NCBI GenBank assembly: GCA_001636815.1
Contig: AZHD01000017.1
Span: forward strand, 31,944-95,943
DNA from: Niveomyces insectorum RCEF 264
Taxonomy: Eukaryota; Ascomycota; Sordariomycetes; Hypocreales; Cordycipitaceae
Length of the DNA stretch: 64,000 bases
Direction: 5' to 3'
Shown: in pieces, positions 43,658 through 55,436 of the stretch
Layout: each line of letters starts with the position of its first letter
Numbering within the stretch: the first letter of the stretch is position 1
Position numbers and translations under genes: made by a program
Notes under the pieces: model-generated
Seen by the model: the letters and a program-made list of their open reading frames with translations, nothing else
What the model was told of the DNA's origin: nothing
Databases searched by the model: none

Positions 43658-44953
43658 CTATATCAACTTGTCATTCTTGTTCTTTCCAGCTCGTGGCTTT
43701 CCGTTTGCTTCCGTCCGGTCTTGTTCAACCGGTGCGCCAGGACTACTACTGAACTCATTTGCCAACATCAACAAGCCAGATAGTCCCAGATATCCGAGGA
43801 AAAGGAAGAACCCGCCCATTTCGATCACGATGTACAGTCGGCTGCGGTAGCATAGGAGTGCGTATAGGGTAACGGCAATAGACACGAGGGACCATAAGAG
43901 CACGGGTTGGCGTTGCCGTATGGCACAGACAACGGCGGCCTGCACAAGTGGGACAATGCCACCCACGGTGTACGCTGCCAGCTGGGACCAGGCGAAAACC
44001 ACCGCAGCAATCGGGTAGTCGTTGAGCTGGCGGCTTAGAACGGCCCGTCCACTGCCATGGTTGACCGTTGCTAGGACGTAGCAGGCGTACCACAAGGCCA
44101 ACGCGTGGGACGTGCGCGCAATGGCGTATTCGACACAAGAAAAAAACCATACCAGGAACACAACTATGTATGCGTCTCGGATGCGGTGGATTAGTGTTCG
44201 TAGGTGGGCGTCGGACACAAATGCGGTTGCGACGAAAAGCCTGGCGCGTGCGAACAAAACCGCGTCATCCGCTGTTATAACGAGCGCGGCGGCGCCGCCC
44301 GCCACGAGGTCCCATGATCGTTTTTGAGCGCCCTGGAGGAAAAAAGAGAGCCCGGGCTGAGAACCGGCCGCAGCCAAGGTCGTCTCGAGGAACACATCTG
44401 GCCGCACCAGGACCAGCCGCCAGGCCTCGTCCGGCTGGTGAAACAAATAACCACCTGCACCGGGGCAGCCGGGCCAGAATGTGCGGCGAACGTGGTGGAA
44501 GACGACTGCGGCAAAAAGATAGGGGAGCGCGGTGCGGGTGCCGTGGCGGAAAACCGAGGCACGCAGGATGATCCATGCGGGGCCTAAAAGGCCAGACGGC
44601 ACACGGCAGTCGTCTTGGCCACGGTGGCCAGTCGCCGTCGCTGTCGCCGTCGCCGTCGTCTTTGTGGTAGTAAGAAGAGCCTTGAATAGTACGTTTGCGG
44701 CAACCGATGGGTCGGCGGCGGTAGCAGAACGGTCTGGGATAAAACGGGCCCGAGCCAGCTTCTGGCAGAGCCTGTCGCAGAAGGGAGCGAAACCGGTGCC
44801 CGTGAAGAGCACCACCGGTGCGGAGAAAAGGGACGCAGAACCATTGGGCGCAGAAAAATCCGTGGCTGATTGCCCACGCTCCGTTATTGCCTCTGCTGCG
44901 GCCGGTGTAAGCATGTTCGTTACCAGCGTTTGCATAGCTCCGGAACCATACAT
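43658..44953 (-). CDS. Polytopic membrane protein, function unknown
   Basis: A single 431-codon frame. The N-terminal 90 residues are soluble. A Thr-Ala dipeptide run (about residues 97-107) is encoded by a GCCGTC-type hexanucleotide repeat at 44634-44662. At least six hydrophobic segments follow, including ALPYLFAAVVFHHV, IVVFLVWFFSCVEYAIA, ALALWYACYVLATV, AAVVFAWSQLAAYTVGGIV, VLLWSLVSIAVTLYALLCY and LYIVIEMGGFFLFLGYLGLS. The tail is charged (KPRAGKNKNDK). I do not recognise the family; it resembles fungal integral membrane proteins of unknown function. An overlapping 267-codon frame at 44265-45068 is judged a shadow because it lacks the hydrophobic periodicity. Confidence 0.65.
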   Translation of the reverse strand: MYGSGAMQTLVTNMLTPAAAEAITERGQSATDFSAPNGSASLFSAPVVLFTGTGFAPFCDRLCQKLARARFIPDRSATAADPSVAANVLFKALLTTTKTTATATATATGHRGQDDCRVPSGLLGPAWIILRASVFRHGTRTALPYLFAAVVFHHVRRTFWPGCPGAGGYLFHQPDEAWRLVLVRPDVFLETTLAAAGSQPGLSFFLQGAQKRSWDLVAGGAAALVITADDAVLFARARLFVATAFVSDAHLRTLIHRIRDAYIVVFLVWFFSCVEYAIARTSHALALWYACYVLATVNHGSGRAVLSRQLNDYPIAAVVFAWSQLAAYTVGGIVPLVQAAVVCAIRQRQPVLLWSLVSIAVTLYALLCYRSRLYIVIEMGGFFLFLGYLGLSGLLMLANEFSSSPGAPVEQDRTEANGKPRAGKNKNDKLI

Positions 44954-45756
44954 AGGGAGAGGCGATCAAGACGGCGTCCTGAAAATGGCGTACGATCGAA
45001 TCGGCCTTGTTTGCGTTTTGGCATTGCTGCTTTGATCGTTGGCTAGTTTTACGGGATTCATCGGCCACGTTTTGACTGGGTTTATTGTAGCCAAATTAAA
45101 CACTTGGTATTATTCGCTCGTTTCAAAATAAATGGAAGACTACGAACATATATGTACAAGGCGACCGCTTTAACTTTATCCGCTTTATTCATTTTGTCTG
45201 TTTCACACTGTGTGTTGTTACCTCATGCAATTTGCTTCCGTTACACTCTTTTCGACATTCAAAAACCCTTTATTTGCGGGCTGAAAGGAGAACAAAAACA
45301 TCTACTCGATCAAAGAACGCCTCGAAGCCTTTGCCGTAAGGAGTATGAGAACCAGCCATCCAAAACAGGTCCTTTTTTTGGCCGCTCGGAAGGGATTAAA
45401 GAGGCAAGGCCCTTTTAAGTGACTTTTGTCACGAAGCATGCTATCTACTGTCCACAACGAAAATAACAAAGGAGAGGTTGGGGGGAAAGAACGAAAAATA
45501 TCAACCCAACAATCTGGTTTTTGTGAGGCAAAGATGTGATGGCGAACAATCGGCATCAGCGCTTTGGGTAGGGCAAGAAATTGCTGTTTTTTTTGGTGGC
45601 GGTCGCAGGATTAATTTTCGTATCTGTCATAGGACGAAAAGAATAAATGTTGAGTTTGCGCGCTACTTCTTCGATATCTCATACCAGCGACGCGACGTCG
45701 TTGCGATTGACTTGTTGATGAACCTCCACGGAAAAAAATCTGGCCGCGAGCGACCA
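44954..45756. other. intergenic, no gene seen
   Basis: 800 bases between two minus-strand genes. No motif-bearing frame. Confidence 0.35.
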
Positions 45757-48700
45757 CTAGCCTGCTCGGTTCCGTAAACTTGTCACCCTCCCCAGACCTA
45801 GCCATTTTTTACGTGAGGCGGTTCCATTTTCGGTGGACTGCGTTTGAGAAGATGGCTGCCCAGCCTGTGACGTCGGCAGAACTGCTGCCGACGCTGGTGC
45901 AGTTGTTGCTGGTTCATTAGACGCTTCGGTTGATGGCACAGAGGGAAGAGTGGGGATTGCTGCATTCGTTGTAACGTCCTTTGTCGGACCTGCCTGGCTC
46001 CGGCTAGATCCCGAATCCACGCTTCCTCGTAATGGATTTCTGGGGTTGCGCAGAATTGGCGGTGGCGTGGAACTGACGCCGTTGGTTTCGTCGTCAAAAT
46101 CGCTTCGGCGAACACGAGAAGGCGTACCAATTGCAGGCATCGGTGCGCTTCTTGACGAAGCTGCAGAGGCGAACGTCGTTTCCATAGGCGGTGCGGATGA
46201 CAGCGCTGCCGCCGCGACTGTTGGTGCATTTTGTTCATGTGAACCCGACCGGCGGAACAAACTCAACACACGATTACGGGGGACCGAATTGGAACCTGAC
46301 GTAGGAGGGTAGTGCCTTTGTTTTGGCAGGGTAATTTGCTGTTGTTGATCAGGAGCTGCCTCATACTGGGCTCGACTGTCATAGCTGTCGCTTCGAGACA
46401 TGGTTGTTGCGCTGTAGCTTCCGGCTGTTCCAGATTTTACTGGAGATTTCCGACTTCTGCTGTTGGGAAAACCCGAGCCCGGATGCGCTGGCGTTGCCGG
46501 GGTTCCTGGAGTCCCGGTTATCGTACCGTGGCGGGAACCGCTTCGCGATGAGCTACCAAGTGAAGGTATTCCATGCGTAGATCCCGTCTGGGCGTGGAGG
46601 CTCGATCTCCGGTTGGGCGGTGGAGGCGGACCGGCGGTTACGCCGCTCCCTATGCTGTACGGCAAAGGAGAAGCCAGAAGACCAGTGGATTCAAAGAGAC
46701 CAGCGGCCGGAGTCGGCAGAGAAGCACCCAGGGCGTCAAGCGTGTGTGCCAACGGCGCTGCACCCGCACCACCACTGACGGATCCGTGATATCCCCGGCC
46801 ATCCAACGTGCCAAACATGGCAGTAGTTGCCCATCCGTTAGACGTCGTCGGGAAGTTGAACAGGTCAGGAGACAGCCGCCCGGTTTTGCGGCTTCTACTT
46901 CTCTGTGTAGGTGCCAGAGCCTGGCCCGTAGGTCGAAGACTTTCACGGAGCCAATAGTCGTGCAAAGAAGCCGAGTCATTCCCGTCGATGTCCAAGTCGT
47001 CTTCAGAACTTTCCGAATCACCCCAGCCGCTTCCACGGCCATGATGAGAAAGGGTTGTTTCGTCTGCAGATCGGGGACGAGCCGGGATACGCAAACGACT
47101 GTCGAAATAGCTGCTTCTTTCGTTGGCCTCATGCCGTCTGCTATTGAAGGCCGTGGTTGATGGTGGTTGTGTAACCGGACCGTTGTTCGCTGATAATTCG
47201 ACAGCCGGACGTCGCTTATTTTCACCGTTGCTTGACCACGATGTTTCAGCGTCCGACACAGCATGAGAGCTGCGGTCGTTCGATGCCTCTTTGTCTTGAG
47301 AAAGCGTATCGCTCGAGTTTTTGTATCGGCGAAGTGTTGACGTGGAAATGGTATCGGGTGTGGGCGGAAGGTTGTGGTGCTCTCGTGCAAAAGGGGCATC
47401 CGTACGCACTCGTCGCAACGCGTCTTTCTTCTCCTGCTTTGGGTACGGTCCAGAAAAATCCTGAGAGTGAATGTACCTTGTTGACGCGTCTTTCCTGCCC
47501 ACGTTTTCTTGGCTAGTAGGCGGCGATGCGTCGTTCATGGCCTGCAAAGACAATTCCATTTGTTCGAGTTGCTGAAGAGGAGAACTTTTGCCGAGAAAGC
47601 CGGCGAGAGAATGCAAGTTTCCAGACGCAGTGTTTGTGCGGTTGGCTGAACTCGAGCGTGTTTTGCCTGGCGTCGATGCTTTGGCCGCCACTGGTCGGCA
47701 TGCATTCGTAGCGGCGTCGGATGGGGCCGTGATAGTCGCAAGTGCATGCGCAACAACGTCTGCTGCTGATCCGTCGGGGACTTCACCTTCTGGCGGCGAC
47801 TCTGTACCGTTCCGGACGGGGTCAACAGGCGACGCGGGCCGCTGCGTTGCCGTGGGCGGCAAAATCGCGGTGGAATCTTTCTTCTTGCCGTAGATGCTCA
47901 GGAAAGAACTCTCGCTTAAAACGCTCAACGACGGACTTGCGATGCGATTAGCAGCGTCCCGAGGATCGGCGGCGTCCGTAAGGTCCTCGGCCGTGCGAGG
48001 TAAGCTAATCAAGCTGTTACCGCGTGCACCAAGGAATACGTTGCGCAGATTCTCCGTACGCTCGCTGCGCTCAGAAATGAAGCTTGGCATCCGATTCATG
48101 CTATGCACGTCGTCGGCTTTTGGCTCCGCTGCCGCTGCCGTAGGGAGTGTAGGAAAGGCATTTGATGTTGCATTACTTGGTGTCGATGACAGGGCATGTC
48201 GCGAACCAGCATCTGTGGCAAAGAAGTGGTCTCTGTTCACCCGCTCGGTCGTCTCGCGGTGCTGCAGAAGCTGCTCCAGGCGTGCTTCTAGAGAAATTAT
48301 CATCGCGACGGCCTCTTCGACGGCCTTGTCCCTCATCTCAAGCTCCGACATCAGTCTGTCGTTCATGTCCTCCAATTCGTGCTTTTCCGTTTCAAGGTTT
48401 TCGCATCGCTCCTCGAGCGTGGTCTGTTTCTCGCGCCGATGATAGAGCTCCAGTTTTAAATCGAAATTTTGCTTGTGAAGAGACGTCAATATCTGCGTGT
48501 CGAAGATTTCTCGTCAGCTTTTTGCAGTTGGGGATAACCTAAGCAACACCGAAGATGTGAAATATACAAATACATGCACGCAGATGATCCGACGCAGAAC
48601 ATACCTGCTCCATTTCCTTCAAACCCACGCTTTTCTTTTTGCCGGCGTCGAAGTTGCCGCCGCTCGATTTGGGGCGATGAATGTCATATGGCCCTCTAGC

Positions 48701-49183
48701 CGGGGAGCTCTGTGTGGCACGGAGGTCTGGAGAAACAGACATTTTGTCGTTGCTCATTCTGCTCGAACAACGTTCATTTTCGAATCTCCGTTCGCGCAAC
48801 AACTTCTCTTGCAGGTAGCTTGACGTGGCAGAAAGCAGCGGCCTTGAATCACTTGTTTTCAGCTCTTCGGAGGACTCGCGCCCGGGCCGAAGCCCCGAAG
48901 AACCAGTACTGCTCGGGACGGTAGACACCCTGTGGTGTGCATCGTCCTGAAATCGATGTACCAGATGCGAAGCGTGTGGTGTCTGCAGCGGGGGGTGTTG
49001 CAACTGCTGAGACGGTTGCGGCGACGAGGCTGAGTCCGTCACTGATCGATCTGACGATTGAGCAGACCTTCGAAAGTCCGAGGCAGCACTAATACCAGAG
49101 CGCATGGTAGTGGTGGGCGTATGAGAAGGTCGTCGAGAACGGTCCCGGGCGTTAGAGAAGTGCGCTGGTGAAGGAGTCTCCAT
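45757..49183 (-). CDS. Centrosomin-motif (Cnn_1N) microtubule-organising protein
   Basis: Exons 49183-48605 and 48492-45757 give 1104 aa. The 112-nt intron has a GTATGT donor, CTGAC branch and ACGCAG acceptor. The join reads GLKEMEQILTSLHKQNFDLK, the centrosomin N-terminal motif 1, followed by a coiled coil (LELYHRREKQTTLEERCENL and on to LEARLEQLLQHRETTERVN). This motif binds and activates gamma-tubulin complexes at spindle pole bodies or cytoplasmic nucleation sites, as in Mto1, Pcp1 and ApsB. The rest is long Ser/Pro/Thr-rich disordered sequence with many possible phosphosites, ending KKWLGLGRVTSLRNRAG. I start at METPSPAHF, because the 19 residues upstream look like leader. Confidence 0.82.
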
Positions 49184-52100
49184 GGCAGCTGGTGAGAAAG
49201 ACAAGAGGCCAAGACAGGTGCCCAAACAAGGGAAAAACAAAAAAAAAAAAATCCCCTCAAAGTGATTGAAGGTATAAGGATATTAGCTCGGTTCAGACGT
49301 TCCCAGCGGCTCGGCGCGGACGTGTCTGGCAGGCCGGTCTGGCTCTATTCGTGGTCGCACATAGGCACCGCTGTTGCACCGGAAGGTTCAACCTCGTATG
49401 TATTTGCCTTGTGATTGTCAAACGCAAGCACAGTGCTTTCGAGAAGAAATCGTGGATGACGTGGTTGAATGGTCACAGTAAACGGTGATGGACATGCCAT
49501 GCATCTGTGAGCTTTGTTAGAGAAGGCGAGAGGATGAAATACAGATAGTGAATAGCTGAACGGTCCGATTTACTGGAAAAAAAAAGTTACTCAAAAGCCG
49601 GCAACAGAGACACGGAAAGGAGGATGAGGGAGGGGGTTGAAAAAAGAAAGACAAAAAAAATAAGAAACCGGGGGGGAAAAACATACGAGGTCCTCCAGAA
49701 AGCTCACAACATGGGCATCAAAATAGGGAGGAAAACACGGTGGACTCCCGTACTCATAATAAGGAGGCAACACTAACAAGCTGCGGAATATGCAAGGGAG
49801 GAAAAGGAGAAAGGTGTAAGAGAGGGTCTTTGCTTGTCTGGTTGGCTTTCGAAGTTGCTCAAGCGGCACGCTAATAATATCGATAATGGAGACGGAAGCA
49901 GTGCCGGCAGCAGCTACTTCGTACTTCGTAGGTCCAGCGGCGAAGTTTAGAAAAGTGAAAAGCGAAGAAACGAAGAAAAAAGGGGGCGTAAGGGTGAACA
50001 GCCAAGCTAAGCCGTTTCTGTACGTTGTAATACTGCCTAGATAGGGGGCCTTGTACCGGGTACTGCGGAACTGGTGGTCAGCAGCAGGTGGTATCTTGAA
50101 GCAGACGATCCCCTGTGAGGCGGGAGCGTCGAGAAACAATTGCGTCCCGCGCAGACCAGCTCCTGGCAAGGAAATGCGCCTGGGGGCGGATCGCCGTGCT
50201 TCGCGTCCGATGTAGTTGTACTTTCTTTACGGCTAACCAGTAGCTGCAGCACGGGAGGGTATTAATTACCACACCCATCTCCTTTTCAGCGATTTTCCTG
50301 GTTTTTGCGACGACCCGTTGTGAGAACCAGCGGTATTCGAGGTGAAGACGCTGCCTTTCGTACACTGTGATGTATTACGAATTATACATATATTACTCGT
50401 ACAGAGTAGGATTATGACTACTTTGTAGGTGAAGGATTTCACGCCTCACAACGGAGAAATCTCCTGCTGTTGCCCAACTTTCGCGATCCTTGGGCAATGA
50501 GATGGGCCCAATGAAGAGGACGCTAATGGTTTACGTTTGTTTGCGTTTGCGTTTCCCGTGACGATTATTTTTGATTTTGCTTTGGCCATGTGTGTACCCG
50601 TTTGAAGCCGCCTTACTTTCGGGTTCACAATTGTCTGCGTTATTTTTCCTTTTCTTTTTTTTTTCTTCTGTTTTTTCTGGTTTCGCTTTCTTTTTTTTTT
50701 GTAATCGTTGATTGCAGTTCATGCAGAGCCAACCAGTGAGACAAATCGAAGCATCTCATCGATCGTTTGCAGGGTCAGACGAATCAAAGCCGCCCCCAGA
50801 AAGAAAGCAGCGTGCAAGATAGTTCCGAGAGAAGCACGCCCGCAACGTCTCACTGGCCTACTAGCTATATGATACGTATATACATATATGCACGAGCATA
50901 TACTTCTTCGTACATATTATTCTCGTGCAAAGACTCGCGACGCGCTTCCAACGCGAATATCGTGCCCTGCCTTCTTCGGCACACTTCGTATATTATATTA
51001 TATACAGACTAATGCGCCATAGCCAAAAACTCATTAATCCTTTCTTCTTCAAAAGGAGACGGCTAAGACTACTTAGTACAAATGTACATATACATGCCGA
51101 GCCTCATACCGTATGTATTTATAGAGTTTTGCTGCGCATTTACTCCTTGATTTTCTCACTTCATCGTACTTAGTAGGACGGCAGACCCCTTGGGAGTTTC
51201 TTCCCTGGCTCCACCTTTTTTGCTACGAAACACGCCCTACCTGCTCTAACCAAACCAGGGAAGGCGCTGCCCCTTGCCAAATGGGTCCCCTGTGCAGCCT
51301 TACTTGAATGTTTACGTACTTAGTACTTAGTTAGTTGTAGAAAGACGCATCGATCCGTCCCATCTCCCCGTAGTATCTCTCTTACTCCGTTCAAGCTCTT
51401 TTGCGCTAAGGAGTAGAGAGAAACTCCAGTAGTAATAAGTGCTAACAATTGTACATACACTGGCCATTTGAAGTACGAGTATTTATTCTGTATTACTTTA
51501 TGTATGGGCATGAATGATACAAGTATTTATGGTGATTTTGGTGTCCACCTTTCCATACACAACGAATGGCGTGTACTCCGTACTTCGTAAGGAGTTTCAA
51601 GTCGGCCAGGGTTTGTGATTAAATACCATTCCCCCCTTTTTTTTTCCCGAGTCGTATTTACACTACGAAGTACTTCGTATGACGTATGCAATCATTTAAA
51701 TTGAGCACGCAAAAATTTTTTTTGCGTATCGTAGCGTGACGCGTCGGCAAACGTCGTAGAACAAATTCGCTTGTGAACTTAGCCCGTCCGTTTGTCGTGA
51801 TACTCCTTACCCCGTTCTCTCTGTTCTGTTGCGAACCCACAGACCAATTGCTCGCGTTTGATTTCCCAAGTAGATAGATTCTAGGGTCTGGAAAAGGATT
51901 TTGTACGCCGTCATGCAACATCATCATTTTTTATCGAAGCTGCACACTCAGCTTAAAATGAAGGATTTAAATCAGTATTACGGCGTACTTAAGCCCCCAG
52001 TCAAGCATTTCGTCTCAAAAAGGTTCAATTAAATACCACTTGCGATGAACAAGGAAAAAACCCCTTGATTCTGCATCGTAGCGCCATAGAAACTCTCTCT

Positions 52101-52759
52101 GTGCTGACGCTACGATAATCACCATCCTGCTGGTTGTAGCAACGCAAAGGGAAAGTAGGTGCGATCAGGTACGGGATTTGACGGAAGATGTTTTGCCGAG
52201 ACCACATCGTCCATCACATGGCAGACAAAGCAAAACCGCCGGCAATCTTGTACTGTTTACACGATGCCGTCGAATTTTTGAGAGGCGTCTACGAGCAGTT
52301 GGCCCATGTCGCCGGAGGGGAGACAACAACACGTACATACAGCATATTGGTCTAAAACAAGGCAACGAACGATCTCCTCAAATCACCTTGAAGACACAAA
52401 CGTCGTAAGTTTTCGCTTCTTCGTGTTAAGCTCTGACTCGCTGGATATATGAATTATTTACACACGACTTATCAAGCAAAAGAAGCCCTGCCTCTACCAA
52501 AAAAAAAAAGAAAAAAAAAGAAAAACACAATCCTCGCTCACAAAAACCGTATGCTTCAAGCAGTACCGAAATAAATAAACTCCTACCAGCCCGTAAAAAG
52601 CAACGTCCTGTTCTTTCAACAACCAATTTGTTCCCTATCGAAACAGGCGTAACCAGAGTCAAACACCCTTTCATTTCTCCAGCGCTCAATCTCCATACCG
52701 GGACTGGCTAGCACAACTGCCTCATAAAGGATTACTCGCCGGGGCGGTAGAGACGATCG
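49184..52759. other. 3.6-kb gene-poor region with palindromic short repeats
   Basis: No recognisable gene. The 192-codon minus-strand frame at 49591-50169 is low complexity and sits in the probable leader of the centrosomin-motif gene. From about 50.8 to 51.7 kb the sequence is dense in variants of TACTTAGTA, TACTTCGTA and TACTCCGTA, including a perfect 16-base palindrome at 51664-51679. Confidence 0.45.
51664..51679. repeat. 16-base perfect palindrome
   Basis: TACGAAGTACTTCGTA reads identically on both strands. It lies among several related half-sites (51574-51590 and 51310-51330). It could be a binding site for a dimeric regulator or part of a dispersed short repeat. Confidence 0.8.
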
Positions 52760-55436
52760 TCATTCGTTTCGTAGAGAAGAAAGCTGGAAAAAATTAGTTT
52801 GCACCGTGCCCACGTTGGCTGCATTGCTGCTTCCAGGCAAATTGTTATGTGAATTTTGATAATCCACGTTGGTTCCAGAAGCTTGCATCTCCTCGATAAA
52901 ACTGCTGTAACTGTGATTTCTGCTGACACTGGGTGATACGTAAGAATCACTACCAGAAACGCGCGTCGGGCTGACAGCAGCTAGATAGGACTGCTCCGCC
53001 GGCTGGCATGCTGCGGCGTATCCATCTGAAGCCACGCCCTGTGCACTTCCAACCGTGTCGTTCAGTGTGCCGGGCTTTTCGTCTTTTCCCCAACGTGATG
53101 AATACGAGAATTCGGGTGACGGTGGTGATGATAGCGATGGGGACAGGGACATGCGCATACCACCGGTCTGCTCGTTGGCAAACATCAAAAGTCGCTCGGC
53201 GTACTGCGTTCGGCTGTTGGGACTAGCACTTAGCGTTCGTACGAAAAATTCTAGAGGGTCGACAGAGTAGGAGAGTCGGCCGACGCCGAGCACGCCCAGA
53301 TCCGATGCGCCGACAAAATCCATGCCCATAGCACTGCCACCTCCGGAAAACCCAGTATTAGCAGCTCCGGCCATGTCACATGCCTGCAGGACGTTCATAG
53401 ACCAAGTTCCAATCTCGAAGATTTTTTCAAAGATGCCCATGCCGTGAACCTCGATAGCTTGCGCGGGCAAGCTTTGAATTATAGCCGCTGTTCGGCTAGC
53501 AATGTTCAACGGAAAGGCAAACCGCATACTCTCATCCAGGGCCGTCCACGACAGGAGCTGCTGGCGAAAAGAAGACTGCCATACGATCAAGCGAAGCCAT
53601 TGCTGCGTGATCAGCAAATCGGCCTTTTGTATATCCGTCGTTTCCGGTTTTCCTGGCTCCGGCTTGTTTTCAGACTCTGTCTTCACATCGGGACGCATCT
53701 GCAAAGCTAGATCGCTGATTGTCGCATCGTCCGAAAAGGGGTCTGGTGATGACGAAAGATTCACGCTGTTCAAAGAACGTTCTTCGCAAGAAGGGCTGGT
53801 GGTTGATGCAATGTGACGCCGAGATGCAACCTCTGGGTCTCTGCGGTCGAGAAACGGCGGTGGCAGGGCCAAAAGGTTCTGGAGCGCGAGGTAGGTGGCG
53901 GCGGTAACCCGAGGGTCAGATCCTTCATTCCAAGCATTGACGAAGGGTTCGTCCAGCGGTGTATAGGAGCCAATAAGTTGTAGAAACCCCGAGTGGATCT
54001 CTGGTGTTTCGTAAGAATGGCGTGCCGTTGGCAGTGATGGTGCTTTCTTCAGTGTTATAGGCTTGCTTCTTAAAACAGCAAACGATCTACGATAAAAGAT
54101 GACTAGTTCAGCCCCAAGATACTAGAACACATACCAAAAAGAACAAAAATGAGGGCCGCAGAGGAAGGGGAGCCAAGAGGGATAGGGCAGACGTACCGTT
54201 CGGTAACAAAAAGCTGCCAGAACACGCGTTGGCTACACAACCTTTCTGCAGGTTCGAGATCGGCATAGGACGAGTCGTCGTGCAGGAGTAGTTCTTGGGC
54301 AAGAGTCAAGGCTTCGCGAAGGTAAAGCCACGACTTGCGTGACTGGTTGATTTCAAAAAAGGACGTGGACAGCCAGAAGGAGGACATGACGGCGCGCAGC
54401 GACGGGTCGCCGAAAAAATCGTAAGACTGACGCGCTGCAATGCATTCGTCCAGGAAGAACCGGCCAGCGCATTCCCACGATGGCGTTGGCGCATCTGCTG
54501 TAATATTTTGGCCCGACATATGAAAGCACGTGAGGGCACACAGAGCAAACAAGTAGCTACGCTCCGAGAACGACAAGTGCGACATTGCTGGCGATCTGGA
54601 AACCATGGCTCGCAAAGCAGGCATGTACGGCAGGGGCATTATAGGGTAAATGTGCTCGTAGTAAAGCTCGACGCATCGCGGAATGAGGTAGATGTAGCTG
54701 CGCGTGGTTGGGCGGTATTGCTCGGTCGAGAAAGTACCGCCTGGCTCCGGGGCGTGCCGGGGATCCGTTGACACATTTTGCCACGAGATGTCGGAAGGAG
54801 GCGGAGGCGACAACGAAGTTGATGGGACGGTCGGCAAGCCGGCATTGGCCCTAAGGTTGGCGTAAGTAAAGACTCCGTATTGGCCGAGTCGATTGAAGAA
54901 AATAAACGCAAGCTATACGGGTTGTCAGAAAATAAAACAAAGCAAAACAAAACGTACAAATCAGTGCTGCTCTCGCGGCTGTGTTTGCTGTTGCCCGTGT
55001 CTATAGAATATCGTTCTCGGAGTTCGTTGATGACCCGTCCACGCCCGCGCTTCGGCCCTCGCTTCAATGGAACGTGGTCTCGCTTGCACGCCAGGGACGC
55101 ATTGACACACGGCTGACAAGGAAGTTTGCCATCGCAACGGATACCTGAGAAGCATGCACTCAGTCAGTACATGAAAAAAAGGCAGAAGCGCCAGGGATAC
55201 AGGACCGTTCCCATGTTGCCATGTTCAGGCGCCCATGTTTCTTCCTTGTCTTTGAGGGGGGAAAGCAACGAACGTCTTCGTCGACAGTGGTCGCAAACGG
55301 TCCGTTTGGCCTGCGCAGCCAGGTTGGCGGCAGCATCATCGATGGTGCCGTTTGAAAAGGCGCTCGAAGAGGGTGGTGGTGGCGGTGGCGGAAGCGCTGG
55401 AGAAATGGTTTCAATACCACCGTCTTCGGTTTTCAT
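52760..55436 (-). CDS. Zn(II)2Cys6 transcription factor
   Basis: Exons 55436-55274, 55144-54958, 54850-54197 and 54086-52760 give 776 aa. The first intron splits the zinc cluster, which reads C-x2-C-x6-C-x5-C-x2-C-x6-C (CDHCRRRRIRCDGKLPC, then QPC and C). It is followed by the basic linker VPLKRGPKRGRGRVINELRE. The middle homology region (fungal_trans) has YYEHIYPIMPLPYMPALRAM, FFEINQSRKSWLYLREALTL and VFWQLFVTERSFAVLRSKP, the last spanning a splice. Later come IGSYTPLDEPFVNAWNEGSD and TAATYLALQNLLA. The group includes sugar-utilisation regulators, but I cannot name an ortholog. The acceptor at 54850 (CTTAC branch, CTTAG) was chosen because it alone keeps the frame. Confidence 0.85.

Noticed and set aside
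44265..45068. 267-codon minus-strand ORF overlapping the polytopic membrane protein
   Set aside because: It is in a different frame of the same strand, rich in Arg/Pro/Ser, without hydrophobic helices or motifs. The 431-codon frame is the better gene.
49591..50169. 192-codon minus-strand ORF
   Set aside because: Phe/Pro/Ser-rich with no conserved motif. It lies in the leader region of the centrosomin-motif gene.
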